Part shown: in pieces, positions 34,759 to 48,600 of the stretch
Layout of the letters: every line of letters begins with the position of its first letter
Position numbering within the stretch: the first letter of the stretch is position 1
DNA from: Branchiostoma floridae
Taxonomy: Eukaryota > Chordata > Leptocardii > Amphioxiformes > Branchiostomatidae
Direction of reading: 5' to 3'
Assembly: GCF_000003815.2 (NCBI RefSeq)
Contig: NC_049992.1
Coordinates: 6,202,461 to 6,266,460, forward strand
Length of the DNA: 64,000 nt
Program-made: the position numbers and the translations under genes
The notes under the pieces: model-generated
Seen by the model: only the letters and a program-made list of their open reading frames with translations
What the model was told of the DNA's origin: nothing
The model's database searches: none

Positions 34759-36535
34759 GGATATGGAGTACATGTACAATGTGTTAGGCTGTATTGTACT
34801 TGACTTTGGGTGCTGAGCAGTCTCAGCTTGGTTGTAGCCTGTTGTGGAAAGGGTGTGTAATTAAACATGAGACACCAAAGTTGTAAACTAGGATGGTGAA
34901 CTGGGATACTGTATTCTTCTTTTACACACACGTCAAGCTACATTATGTATGTCTCTCATTGGTTAACGTTTCAGATCTATTAGACACCTTCCTCAGAACC
35001 GGAGTTCTGCTTCTAGCTGCTATATGTAGCCGATGTAGGTGGCACTTTTGCAGCGTTAAAACACTCCCAAATGTGGCTATGTTTGTAAGTTTGATATTTT
35101 GTAGCTAAGCCATAAGGAAGATGTCCGATAGAGATCCAAACGTATCAGGTCAGAGACTACTGATTGTGTAACAAAAAGTCCAAATATCCTAGTAATCAAC
35201 CAACCTGGTGCGATTATTTTTGGTGAATTATATAATATATAATTAGCTATCAGTAGAAAGAAAGATACTAAAAAATCATAATCTAAATGGTTGTTAATAA
35301 GATGGTTGAAGATGTAGATAAGTCGGTGCAGGAAGGACTGTAGGCAATGGCAAGATGATGGTTAACGATGTACTTACCTATTTAGAAAATTGCAAAGAGA
35401 ACAAAATTGTGTGTCAAAAGACCCAATCTGTGTTATATACATGTCTGTGTTGGGTGTTACTAGCTTAACATGATTGTATATAGGAGTTTAGAAATGTCTA
35501 CATGAAGAATTGAAGGGTACGGCAGCCTAAAGAATCGTATTCTAGATGATGAATGATTCGTTTGGTGTTAAAATGTTTCAGAATAAACAAATGTGGAAGA
35601 AAATCATGATAACTCAATGGAAAAGAACTGTGTACTACATGTAGTTACACATACAAGCCATTCCTTTCATTTGGTATTGAAATAGTAGAAAATCAAACTA
35701 ATAGAGTTAGTTGAAGGTGTTTTGTGTAAGCTTTGGACTTGGTGCAGTTTTTGTAGTTGGAAACTAGAAGACTTAGTGTTAAACGTTCAACTGTAAATTT
35801 AGTTATTTTCGTGGTGATTTTTCTTGTTCTTTACATTTTTACAAAGGGAAAAGTAGGTTTTCATTGCTACAGTAACAGTGTCTTTGAAAGAATGATTTTT
35901 CAGCACAGAAACAGTAGTAACCGTTACTGTACAATTCATTATTTTATAGATTCAAAACAGATACTAAAATACCCTCTATGAGTTAACAATGAAGGGGTCA
36001 CTGCAAAAACTGAGCATATGAAATCACAGCGAAAATTTCAGGATTCACAATATAGCTATAGGCACATGCAATGTACTGTAGTCTCTACCAGACTTTGATT
36101 CGTCTATGAACTGTACCCATGTAAGAAGGCCTAGGCCTGGTGGTGGCTAATAACGCATAGGTGGTGACTGGTAGCAAGAAATGATATCTCTGTGGTATCT
36201 GTTTCTTCTTTTTATAACAAACTACTTAAGTCCAAAGCTGTACATAGTGTCATGGTCACACCAAGTCGTTTCATGGTTATCATACTATCCAGTATTCATA
36301 TTCCAAAATTTAGCATTTATTGATTCAGAAATGATAATGACCATACTGTAGCAGAAAGCAGATCGCTTTAGTCTAGCACTTAATTAGGCTTGAAGCCAAA
36401 CTGTTGTGTAGAAAATGGACAAGACATCACTGTGTTTGTAAGGCTGTAACATCGATTGATGACATCGGTTGGGGAGGCAAAAGGTAGAGGAAGGGGAGAG
36501 ATACAATTTGTATACTTCACCTTCTAATACCATGC

Positions 36536-36728
36536 ACTCTCCAAGCAGAGGTTAGGCTCCGGCTGTTTTTTTTAGTTGTTTTTATCGGGCTTTCTATTTT
36601 TTTTTAATATCTTGCTGTGTCAAACCTAAATGGCGTACTTCAAGAAAAATGACAAAATAGAAAGCCCGATAAAAACAACTAAAAAAACCTTTAAAAAACA
36701 GCCGGGGCCTAACCTCTGCTTGGAGAGT
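36536..36728. mobile_element. CTCTCCAAGCAGAGGTTAGG MITE, copy 2
   Basis: ACTCTCCAAGCAGAGGTTAGG is inverted at the right end. The interior GTTTTTATCGGGCTTTCTAT pairs with ATAGAAAGCCCGATAAAAAC, giving an almost perfect palindrome. The target duplication is degraded. Confidence 0.8.
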
Positions 36729-36839
36729 AAATACACAGTCGATAACAACCCACTGCCCCTAAGACCTAAAAAAAAGCTATGTATCTTTTTACTTTTAATC
36801 TGGTGTCTGAATTATGCACTGTCAGTGTGTGTGTTAGAT

Positions 36840-37040
36840 GAGGGTCTGCATGGGGAGTTCCGACAACGATTTACGCTGAATTTAAAAGAACCCCCTACGT
36901 ATTACGCTAAATCAAGGAAGGCAATTACGCTAAATTTGGTCGCCTCGCTACGAATTACGTAGATAAGATGGTTTTCCCTACGAATTACGGGAAATAAAAT
37001 TGGCTGCCTACGCCTTACGTAAAAGAGCATGCAGACCCTC
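36840..37040. mobile_element. 201-bp GAGGGTCTGCATG MITE, copy 1, 6-bp target duplication
   Basis: GAGGGTCTGCATG and CATGCAGACCCTC end it. TTAGAT flanks it exactly at 36834-36839 and 37041-37046. Inside, TACG-containing units such as CTACGAATTACG recur. The second copy, 50016-50216, has exactly the same length. Confidence 0.85.
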
Positions 37041-37189
37041 TTAGATTACTGGCCTTGTTAGGTTTTTACTTGCTTCAGCTGTTTCTCTTTGGATTTGGTG
37101 GTTTGAGGCACTAAAAAGCTTGAATGTATTTGTAAGTTATGCTATCAGTGTCCTGTGGTCTAGTTTCTAAGATGTACTTCTGAAGGAAG

Positions 37190-37338
37190 AAAAATCACGG
37201 TACAAAAAATTGATATTTAAGCACGCTTAAACCTAATGTAAATGATACTCTTATGCACTCTTGTGCATTTACATGCATATAAGTGTCCTTTACGTTAGGT
37301 TTAAGCACTGCTTGAATATCAGTTTTCGTGCTGTGAAC
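37190..37338. repeat. Foldback repeat with TTTAAGCA...TTAAACCTAA arms
   Basis: TTGATATTTAAGCACGCTTAAACCTAA.GTAAA on the left pairs imperfectly with TTTACGTTAGG...AAGCA...GAATATCA on the right; TCACGG/CTGTGA lie outside. Likely a small MITE. Confidence 0.6.
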
Positions 37339-37679
37339 GATGGCGACTAGATTGAATAGAAAGTTACCTGTCTATAGAAATGGGTTGTGTCGGGGACTCT
37401 GCTAGACTATAATGGTATACAGGTGACTTTATGATGTACATATATAGCAGGAATGAAGAAATCCCCTGGGATTGGAATAAACTCTTTGCTTTGCAAAGGC
37501 TGTAGAGACCAGTGTTGTGTCGATGTCCTTGGTACTGAAATGGTAATCCCTATTATATACCGGTTGGACACTGCCCTTTAGACACTGATAGATCTGCTTG
37601 GAAATTGGCACTTACATACAGTTGTGTTGAAGGAAATGACCATATTACAATCATGTTAGACATCCACGCAATAAGATAC

Positions 37680-37833
37680 GCCAAATAGCAAATACTCAAG
37701 CAACTGGATACGATTTTGGAAATGATCAGATGTTACAGATAACAATCATATCTAATACCTTTTTTTCAGTGACATGGATGTTGTTAAAAGCGTTTGAAAA
37801 TCTTCCAGTGGTTTGAGTAATTGCTATTTGGTG
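37680..37833. repeat. Foldback repeat with CCAAATAGCAA.TACTCAA arms
   Basis: CCAAATAGCAAATACTCAA and TTGAGTAATTGCTATTTGG are inverted; CAACTGGA and TCCAGTGG continue the pairing. Confidence 0.6.
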
Positions 37834-39607
37834 GAAGGGTTCTCATTACAGAGTCAATTGATTTCGAAACACAGATTCACACTAATAATATTAGTATCTA
37901 CAAAGTTTTATTCTTCATCTTGAACAATAGCTGGAAAGTTTTTGTACAGCAGGCAACAATCACCACAGAGGAAGGCACGCTAAGTACAGCTCATACAGGG
38001 GAACTCACAGCTCCAAAACTACATACTTATATAAATGTACATGTAAGCAAGGAGCTTTGATAAAAGCTCCTTGATGTAAGGCAACAATCTTGTTATCAGA
38101 TAGTCCCAAGAAAGCAATATGTGCTTTCTGGGTCCTTTCTACCAAATTGGAAATGTGCACTAAATATGGTTTTTTTTCCATAATATATTTGACTCAGAAT
38201 AACATGGTAAATGTCACGTATCATAGTTTACATATTAACAAAAGTATAATTATTATTATACTGCTCAGTGTACCACGCTTGTACTGTAGACTGTTGTACA
38301 ACAAAATAGCACAGACTGTCAAGTACATAAACTGGAGACTGTAAACATAGATGTACTGTTAGGAGTCAGATGTACAGTACTGCAATAAAATACATATTTT
38401 GGTACATCAAAAATGGCAAGATACTGCAGACTGCTCAAAATACAACATTGTAAAGGTACATGTAGGTTTTTTTGTATACATGCAACGTTTTGTACAGAGC
38501 TGAATGGCAAAAAGTCAAAGCACTTTCTCCTGTTTAAAAAAAAAACATTTTGGAAACTATATTTAATTCATGAAAGATACACATATCCAACATCTCACAA
38601 AATCAGACATTCATAGAAATGTTTATCTCACTTCTTTCTCTTCTACTGGTCAATTTACAGTAACTTCATTTTTATACACATATACTAAAGTTTGACTATT
38701 ATTAATAGTTAGGAACAATCCTATCCGCTCTTGCAACGGGGCGACTGGCAAATCATGGTTCTCATTTGATTTCCTCAATGACATTACCAGTAAAACTCCT
38801 TTTTACTGTGTTGGCCCTTGAGACCATACTTGTATTTCAAAAGAAACAACAACAAGAAATCATGGTCACATGTTTTCTTCGCTTCAATGTGGAAAAAAAA
38901 TGACAAGCAAGGATGATTATGTTAAGTGTAAACTATATTGTGGCCTTAAATGTCTCAACCACCATTATCTTTCCATCATTGCACTTCTATCTACCTGAGT
39001 GTGCGTCTGCTTCCATGTAATACTTACACCACATTTTTTACCAAGAAAATAATACTTCCACTGGCAAGTGTACATAGCAGCAGTATGTGCATTATTAACA
39101 AGCTAAGTTGTCTGAAATCACAGTAGATTAGGTAAGACCTTATAAGAAAGGTGGCCAACTTTTAAGTTGGAACAGTAAATTCATGTATAACCAGTTGTAA
39201 GTTGCTTGCCACTTGGCCATATATGTCATCATGTAGTTTCCCTATAATACTTAGACAATTTTTATGAGAAATTTTACCAAATGAACACTTCCACATGGTC
39301 GTTACCAAAAAGGCTTGAAGACTGCATGACCACTCTTTCTCTGCATTTCACAATTCAACTGCAAAATGTTGAATTTCACATTCTACAAATCAACTGCAAA
39401 ATATGAATCTCACATAGGATATGTCAAGAACTTCTCACTTAACTTCTTCAGTGAAGGAGATAACACCATCATCCCTAGTTTAAGGACTGTCTTAGAAAGA
39501 AGGACTGTCTCTTTTTCTCCATCTCCTTTTGAGAAGTCGATGCACAATTGCACAAGAGTTTGATGTGTAAAGTAATACATGTAGGTTTCTTGATGAGTAG
39601 TTTTTTT

Positions 39608-42600
39608 TTACAGGGCATGTACAATGTCAGCCTCCACATTTCTCTGGATCTGTTCGGCACAAGTGTTCTTGGGAACGTCTCCGGCCCCGTTCACAAACAC
39701 TCCGTCATCATCATCATGGTGGACACCGTTGACGCCATTGGTCTGACCCTTGCCCTTTGCCCTCTGAAGATCGGCCTCTGCGAACATGTCCTCGATGACA
39801 GTAAACAGGATATTGTCCTGGAAGAAACAAGGAAAAGGAATAATAAACGTTACTAGGAGTATCCAGAAGAAAAAGGCTTGGGCTAGTAGAAAATACAGAA
39901 AAGCAAATTTTTTTTTTTCAAACAATATTTTAGCAGTGTGTACTGTAAATGCATTTAAGTTTGCGGGGATTTAATTTCACGGTAGTTGGGAAAAGGAGTT
40001 AAAAGTTTGTGGTGGTTTTAAGTTTGCGGTAGCACCATGCACTGTAGTCTCTTTATACTGTCATGGAAATATGTTTGCTGTGGCTTTAAGTTGAATTGGC
40101 AACAGAAAAAACGTGAACATAAAACCACCACAAAAATTTTTGCACGTAAGTTACAGTACCTCTCAGCAACTAAATGAAGTTACAAAATTTAAGTTCCCCT
40201 AGCAGCTTTCTTCAAAACGGCAGCGGTGCATTTGTGTGTTGTTATGAACAAGCCTTACCCTGGGGAAGTCGTTGTCGACCAGGTTGACGAGGTACCAGGT
40301 GTCGTGGATGTGCTGGATCAGTTCCCGCGACTTGGAGTCTTCCGCGTACAGCTGGCCCCAGTACTCCGTCCATAACGTGAAGGCCTCGTCCTGATGGGAC
40401 AGAAATAAGTTTTGTTAAACTTCGCCATGTATCTGTAAAAAGGGTGGTGCCCATCTCCATTTCTGTTGCCCTTGGGCCACACATTTGTGCAAGACATCAC
40501 AGCAAGGGGCTAGTCTGCTGGTAGTAAAGTGTGTTTAACTCCAATACTCTTCCTCATTAGTGCTGAATGCTAAGCAGAAAAAACAACTTCATCTCAAATA
40601 ATGCAATAACCAATTTTTTTTTTCCATTTCCATTCATTTTGTCTAAAACGTGAAATAGAATGAAAGTGATCTCAAACCAGCTTCACTTGCTAAATAGCTA
40701 TTCTTCCACTGGTGGAGGCAGTGAAGAAAGGTGGTGACTGTGTACATAATTTACAGACTTCTCTGTACCAGAGACAGGGTCACTAACACTCACTGGACTA
40801 TACAAAATATCTACATGTTGCCCTAGAGGGTTTTTTACTTGCATATTGATGAAATTCTCTTCAAAGACCTGAGATTTACACTTTAAAAAATTCTACCATG
40901 ATATTATTTTTTTAAACATCTTTCTTCAGTCTAAGAATCCTGGGACCAAGACCTCACCTTCCAGAATTTGAAACTGACAGGATCCACCACGGTTGGCTGG
41001 ATGATCTCCTTCCCAGGGAAGACTCCCCAGGTGACTGCGATTGGCTGCTGCTGGTCACAGTTGGTGTAGTCATCATCACCCTGTGGTTGGGAGAAATGAC
41101 AGTTCCAGGTCGAAGTGTGTATCAATAAAATATCACTAGTTATTACTAATATTAGTATTGAACTGGACGAGGAGTGTAGTCAGCCAAGAGGTGTACATAA
41201 TTGCCATGTCTGACACCCTTTGGCCAGCTATACTCCGTGGCCAGCTTTGATACTATCTGATGGCTCCATGGGATCTGCTTGGAGATTAGGAATTGTACCT
41301 ATTATATCATTGGCTTAATTTCCATTTAATTTGATACCAATTTATCTGTGATAGATGTTCAATACAAAAGTAATACACAAGAAACCAGATAAGTTTCTGG
41401 GGAAAAAGTGTATTTTAAATTTAGCTTATCCAGTTGCTTGAGTAACTTGTGCATTGAGCATCTCCATATCTTCAATGCCAAAGCTTGACATGTGTTTAAC
41501 ATTGTTTAATACGTATACATAGTTGGTCATATTTAATTACATCTCATGATCAAAGTCTTCATATCTTTCCCTCAATATTTCTAAAGCACAGATGAAGGTC
41601 TCTGAGAGAGTACATTGCAAATACTCACCTCAAACTTGATGATGTGATAGTTGACATTGGGATATTTGGGCAGGACTTTGAACAGGGCCTGCACATTCTC
41701 ACGCGAGGTGAAGAATTCCAGATATGCCTGGTGGGGAGAAAAAAAACACAATTATTCATGAAAGATATTGTGTTACTGTAACATTTTCTTACCCCTTTTC
41801 TTGGGCTATGTTGGACGATCCATCCAAACCAAACAAACCGTTGAACAAAACGCTTCTATCGCTTTTTTGTTTGCTACGCACCAGCAAAAAAAATCACAAA
41901 TAAAAAGCCTTGAATCTGACAGTTCTTACCTTTTGGAAGACGTAGCCCCCCGGGGTGCCCCAGCCCACGACGGGGTCTGTGGAGGGTGCAGCGTTGACGT
42001 TGGGTTGTGAGTTGATGGTGAGAACGCCCCGGCTGTTGATCCTGGCAAGCTTGTCGTTGATGAAGCTGGTTTCTGCCGCCAGGTCGTCGTCGTTCCAGGG
42101 GATCTTTCGCACCTATGGTGGGAAGAGATAGATTTTGATAAGTAAGACTTTACTAGTAAGAAAATCCATGAGTATTATGCCAGAGGGCACAATACACGTA
42201 CATGTACAAATAACACAGTATATAGAATACAGCACAGGATATTCCTTATCACCTAAAGTACAGCAGAAGGGCCAGGTGATACAGAATACATATTGTATTC
42301 TATTGAATTCATATAATGCCAACACGAGTGTAACGAAAAAAAAGGAGCAAAAGATGTGACATCAATGCACATCACGTCAACAATTACAGTCATCAATTTG
42401 AACCAAAGAACTGGGCAAACAGTTGAACAGTGGTTTGAATTTTCGATGGCACAAGCGAGTTCAAGTCGTTCAAATCAAACTACATGTACATTGTATATAA
42501 GGAGACGCTGGCTGTACTGTCAAATACGGATTGGTCAGAACACCGATATTGAATGTACAGCCCGTGTATGATATAAAATAGCATTAAAATAACATAATAC

Positions 42601-45600
42601 ATCTAGTCTATTACACCATTGGCAGTCAACAGTGTATTATACTTACGAACACACACCAACCCAAACAAGCACATGAACGGAAAACAAAGACACAGACTCA
42701 ATGAGACGTAATTTCTGACCTTCTTCCCGTTCTTGCTCTCCTTCCCTGTGATGTAGTTGGTGAAGACGTCACACACGTCTTGCAGACAAGTCAGCTCATG
42801 GCCCCACATGTCCAACAGTTCTTCCTTCTTTGCGTTTGGCTTCAGGTAGAACAGGTAGTAATCGTTCAACTCCCCGAAGGCTGGAGACTCAGAACTGCCC
42901 CTGAAAACACAACAGAGCACGATAAGATAGTCTGTGTAACGCAAACTCCGCTATCCGGAGCTTGTAGGCCCCTCCTTGGCAACGTAGGACAGGCCTATGA
43001 AGCGCGATTAAATCAGGCTAATGATAAGATAATGTTTGTATCTAAGGGGTAAAATATCAGCTTTGTAATGTCAGAAGGATGAAAATGTAGGCACTGCTGC
43101 ATCTAAGGGAATAATATTAACTTGTGAATGAAAAAAACACATATCACAATGCATGCATGGCTAGAATGTACGGTGGACTATTAATAGTAAGGTTGTAATA
43201 TTAGTTCAGGTTGTACTGATCAATGATAAAATAACTTCACAAATCTCACATGTCTTGCAAGTATTCTAGTAAAAAATATCCCCTATGAAAAACAAACATA
43301 CTGTATAATAATTGTTTTTGTTTTGTTTTGTTTTAAGCTCTCCTTACAAAATTATTTTGAGTCAATTTTCTCTATAATAATTTTACTGACACGCACACAC
43401 ACACTCACATTCAAGCACACACACAAATTATGCACAGTATTATACGTCTTGTATATTATTGCATTATCATGCTAAGAGTAAGACATGAGGAGAGATATTG
43501 TATGGCAATGATATTCATATGAAAAAGATGAATCTTGGCTATCAATGGATGAGTGATTAGTACATCATAAAGCTATGTTAATGAATTCATAACTATCAGC
43601 AGAAGGACACACCAATTTTAGTTCCTTCGTTCTCAGATTTGTTAAAAGAAAATAATAGAACTATAGGTCATACAACTGATTTCCCTAAGATCCATGCCAC
43701 AGTAGTACAATATTATACTTGTATAGTATCAAAATCTATAGCCATAGCCTCAGTACAACCATTCTCCTAATCATAATATGCAGAGTCTACAAAACCGGGC
43801 TGAGATTTCCACATTTGTGGATATGGCCTCTAATAACCAGCTGTCAGTCAATCAGATTATCTCCTTCATGTTTCCTTTAGGTAAATCAGATTGTCTGATT
43901 GGCTGATAGCTGGTTAGAGTCCATGGTCATAAAAGGAGGAAACTTCAGTCCAGCTTAAGGTTTTTTGTTATGCTAGGCTGCAAGCCGGACTTTGTACAAT
44001 GTATATTATGTAAGAGAATGCAGTACAACATGCATGCAGTTAGATGTGGGTCATTGGATGAGGGTCTAGTTCTGAATGGAGTGTTAGTTCAGCGCTACTG
44101 CTGACCAAAGAAAACAAGATTCCACAGAGACCTGTCTTCTTTCCAATTTTCTCCTGATGATGACCGTCTTCTAAGATTTTCCCTGTAAAAATACACGGAC
44201 TACTGCATAACAATTTTATGACAAAAAAAAAATGAAAGTAAAAAAAAACATTACTAATGATTTTTGTTCTTTCTAGATGGTCTTTTCAGACACATGTCCA
44301 ATCTGAAAAAAATAATCATTAGTACTTTTAAGTAACGCTTAGTTCACCTTTACCTGCAGGGTAACCTATATCCTTTGTGTTAAAAAAAACCCCAGTTATT
44401 TAGGGATATCAAGACTTAGTGGATGGATGGTAGTTCAATACAGTAAGGCCTAGGAAAAAAAATGTTGTGTTTCCTGTTTCCCTACCTACCCTAAAAAAAC
44501 CTGCCGACCCTAGACTTTTTTTTTGGGGTGGGCAGTGGAGTCACATAGCTTCCACTTAGAATTTTTATTCAGCCTGCTTCCTATTGAAGTAAAACACTGC
44601 TTGTCCTATCTAATGTAGGATAAATGTATCTATCATGCACGAAATTAAAGTTTGACATTAAAAGACAAGTGTCCTCATGCATTTCAGTTTACTTTGTTCA
44701 ACTGTATTGAAATATGTATCACTAGAGTTTTGGCCAGCCTAAAAAAGAATACAAGAAAAAAAAAGACAATCCCTACCTACCGACCCTAATTTTTTCAGGG
44801 CTGAAACAGGAAACACAACATTTTTTTCCTAGGCCTAACTGCAATAGTTTGAAAATAAGTTGAAATCACCTTGTTAACGTGATATCCCGAAAATAACTTT
44901 TTAAAACAGCCGATATAGGCTACCACGTGGATTAAGGTGAGCTAGCATCATATCAACCTGTATGCCCTGCAAAACCCCAGGTCCAGTATGCTAAAACTCC
45001 AAAACCCATGCACAAAAAATACTACCGGGGTAAATACGTTTTTTTTAGCTGAGACACGATAATCAAGGACGTACCATCTTCCGTTGGGAAACTCGTCCCA
45101 CTCCTGTGTACGGTACACGTAGCTCTTTGGTCGTGAGGCCCAGAAGATTGGTCGGACCTCCTCCTCGCAACGGTTGTAGTTCGCCGTTCTCTTCCACGGC
45201 CACGGTCTCTGGATGTCCTCCGTCCACAGCCCGATCTGTTTCAGAATCTGTATGGTCGCAACCTGCGGAGATGACAAAATGTTACTGTTAAACTTTATGT
45301 AGAATAAACGATACTGCTGGACTGACGATTGTGAAAGATTAATTGGTCATAGGTTGGTCACCGTGGCTTTTTTAACGACTCATCACACAGCGAACTGGTA
45401 CTCTGTCTACTACCAGTGCACATCTAATAATTTGTAAAGTATAGTATAATGAATAAATGAAGACCTTTATTGCACATTTTTGCCCCACTGGGCTAAGTAC
45501 AGGTCACACGGTAAGAATCACATATATGTAACAATGGAAACAATTATACACATCTATATATGCAGATGTGCGTCTAATCTATTCTAGGACATTCGACTTC

Positions 45601-48600
45601 CTCTCGCTTCTTGGTAATTGTGTAAATGTAGCTAGCTGTATGGTTGGTTAGAGTTGGTTTGTCAAAAGCTATCAGGAATATAAACTTTCTTATATCAAGA
45701 TATACATGGATCAAATTTTCAATGATCACTGTCGCATTCTTTGAAACTCTGGCCATCACTATACAGAGTCGTTGGACTTAACAAACTTTCTGCAGGTTTG
45801 ACCAATTGCTGACATCACCTTTCCACATGATTGATGAGATTGAGTGTCTGTAACTCTCGCAAGTTTACATCCTAAAGTGATTTGTCATCAGTATTGATCC
45901 TGAAGAAGGCGACAGTGATCGACAGAAGACAACACACGTACAGATGAGCTTTCATGATGATACATGTACTGTATGTAACTTTATAGATTTACATGTATTA
46001 GGACTCTTAATTGTGCTATCTGTGTCTTTTAAAACTTTGTTTTACTTTGTCATCTCCTGACACCTCTTCTCTCATGACCCCAATGAAAAGCGGCCTGCAG
46101 GCCAAATTAAGATTTTCACTAATCAATCAAGTTGGAACAAACCTCTCTGTTGAGTGTGTAGAAGTGGAGACCGTTGACCAATCCGCTGTCGAACAGTTCC
46201 CGGATCATGGTGACGGCCTGGTGCACGCCGTAATTACGGATAGCCTCGTCGTTGTCTCTGATTGGCTCGATGGCCTCGCGGATTTCATCTGGGATCTCCA
46301 GCTTGGACAGTTTGACCAGGTTTCTCAGAGAGTGGTAGCCCTTTAGAGAAAACCATCATACTGTTAGTGTTATATGGCATGTTAGAAAGTGCATCTAAAT
46401 CAAATCAAAGCAAAGTCAACATCACTGCATACAGTAACTGTTGTTTCAATGGAAAATTTACAACAGCTTCCACTACTCTCCTTCTGTGAAATTTTCTTCC
46501 AACTTTCAATGACAGACAGGAAAGTACTTGTAATATCAAATACATTACATGATTTCTATCTCTCAACTGTCTTTTGTCGTCTGTCGAAACATTGAAACGT
46601 CATGAAACTGATGAAAATATACTGTTTTCAGAGATTTAACAATGACATAAATACTAGTGGCCTTCCAAACAATGGGAGTGGGATGGAAAAAAAATCTTCT
46701 GGAGACAGTCCTAGTAACTTTAAATGGTAGCCTTGTGTTCCAAAGTTAAAGAAATGCCTTTTCATGCTCCCTACTGTGAAATTAAGTCCCTGTAAACTTT
46801 CAACAATTTACTGTAAACAAACTGAAGAGAGAACACGTCTCACCTGTATGGGCATGACGCCGGGAATGATGGGAACGTTGATTCCGATCCGACGACAGTC
46901 CTCCACGAACTTGACGTACCTCTCTGCCTTGAAGAACAGCTGCGTGATGATGAAGTCTGCACCTGCGTCAACCTTCTCCTTCAGGTGCTGCAGGTCCTCC
47001 TCGTATGTGGGGCTGTCCGGGTGGCCGTGGGGGTAGCCTGGGATGGAGACATGTGTGTTTGGTTACAAACTAGGGCTCCAAATTCATTCTTTGGAAAGGG
47101 TAACATCCATTATCGTAATACCGGCACTAATCATAATACCGCCAAATAAATCAGCGATGAATTTAAGGAGATCTACTAGGGCAACAACCGGTGCAATGGC
47201 CTAGTGGTTAGAGTGTTCGCCTTGCATTCGGTAGGTCGTGAGTTCGATCCCCGGCCGAGTCATACCAAAGACTTGAAAAATGGTACATGCTTCTTTCTCT
47301 GCTTAGCACTCAGCATTCGGGAAAGAGTATGGAAGTTGAACACACACCACTACCAGTGGACTAGCCCCCTGCTGTAGTAATTGCGTTGTGTGGCCCAAGG
47401 GCTACTGAAACGGAGATGGGCGCCGCCCTATGCGCCATCAGGCGCGGGAAGGACTTTTTTTTTAACTTAACTAGGGCAACAACAGTAATAATCCTAGGTA
47501 TGCACACTTCGGACATCCACGGGTTCAACACATTTTTAAAAAGGCTTCGATAACGATGCATTCGAAGACAACAAGGCCAAAAGTTCAGTTCTTTTTGGGG
47601 GTAGCCTGGGACAATGATCAATGCAACTCAGGGTCACACTTGACTGATTAATTAAGTAACTGTATCTCACAAGTCTTCAGATATTCAATTTGTACTATCA
47701 TTATCATCCTGTTGGATGATTCCCAAAGTTTGTATGTCTTTGTTTATTTGAAAAACCCAATAAAAAAAATCTTAAAAGTAAATTATGTATCTCTGTTAAT
47801 TTTTTGGGGGACAATTGCTCCTTCAATACAAATTGACGTGTGATTGCATATTTGAAAATACCTTCTGTACAAACCTAATGCTTAGTAGTGCTACATTTTC
47901 ACCAATTTTCAAGTTATCATTTTTTAGGACCTTATCAAGACATTATCCAATAATGTCCTTTTATGTTAAGGCTGTACTATGTCATTCCTATTGTTCTTAA
48001 CAATTGATGGTCTCTTAGGAGGGCCTGAACAAGTGTGCCTGAACAAATGTGTCAAGAGATGTACAAAATACCTATTGCCAGTTTAAAAACGTAGATTTCA
48101 CAGCCTTATATCAATATTGTTTTAAACACATTTCCGTCATGTCCTTCAGTGCTGGCCTTTGCTCAGATTATGTTCAAATGTTTCTAATCACAAAAAAAAA
48201 ATTCAGTTCTACTGGTGATATGTGTTATGCATAAAGGCAGTTTACCAGTAATGGAAAAAAAATACTATGAGTATACCTCCTACAGTAGTTGAAACTTACC
48301 TGCCACACACACAGTGAAGTAGTCCCCGAACTCTGCCCGGATGAACTTGACCATATCTGTGGCGTAGTTGAACCCGTCTTCCACATACTTCCACTCGTCT
48401 CCAACGATGGGATCTAAACAGTTAACATGGAATTTGAGTTAACTTTTTAAGTTAGCAGAGGACTTCAATCTTCAACAGGCCTCCAAATTTATTTTCAGGC
48501 CGCCTTGTGCTGCCGAACTTTTTAGGTTTGTTTGTTTGTTTGCTTGTTTGTTTATTGGGATCTCCATAAAATTTGGCCGCAGAACAATTGGTACAGAGTA

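Larger units (their letters stand above)
33139..39607. other. Convergent intergenic region between NECAP and MTHFR
   Basis: It holds the 3'UTRs of both genes and several foldback elements (33577-34142, 34342-34758, 36536-36728, 36840-37040, 37190-37338, 37680-37833). No conserved exon was recognised. Frames at 35757-35981 and elsewhere are short and look like nothing known. A minus-strand AATAAA at 37912-37907 could serve MTHFR. Confidence 0.5.

Noticed and set aside
35757-35981. A 74-codon frame with a hydrophobic stretch downstream of NECAP
   Set aside because: It lies in AT-rich 3' flanking sequence with nothing else to support it.
47189-47260. A genuine tRNA gene
   Set aside because: The tRNA-like head continues into a SINE body with 14-bp target duplications, and the cloverleaf is imperfect.
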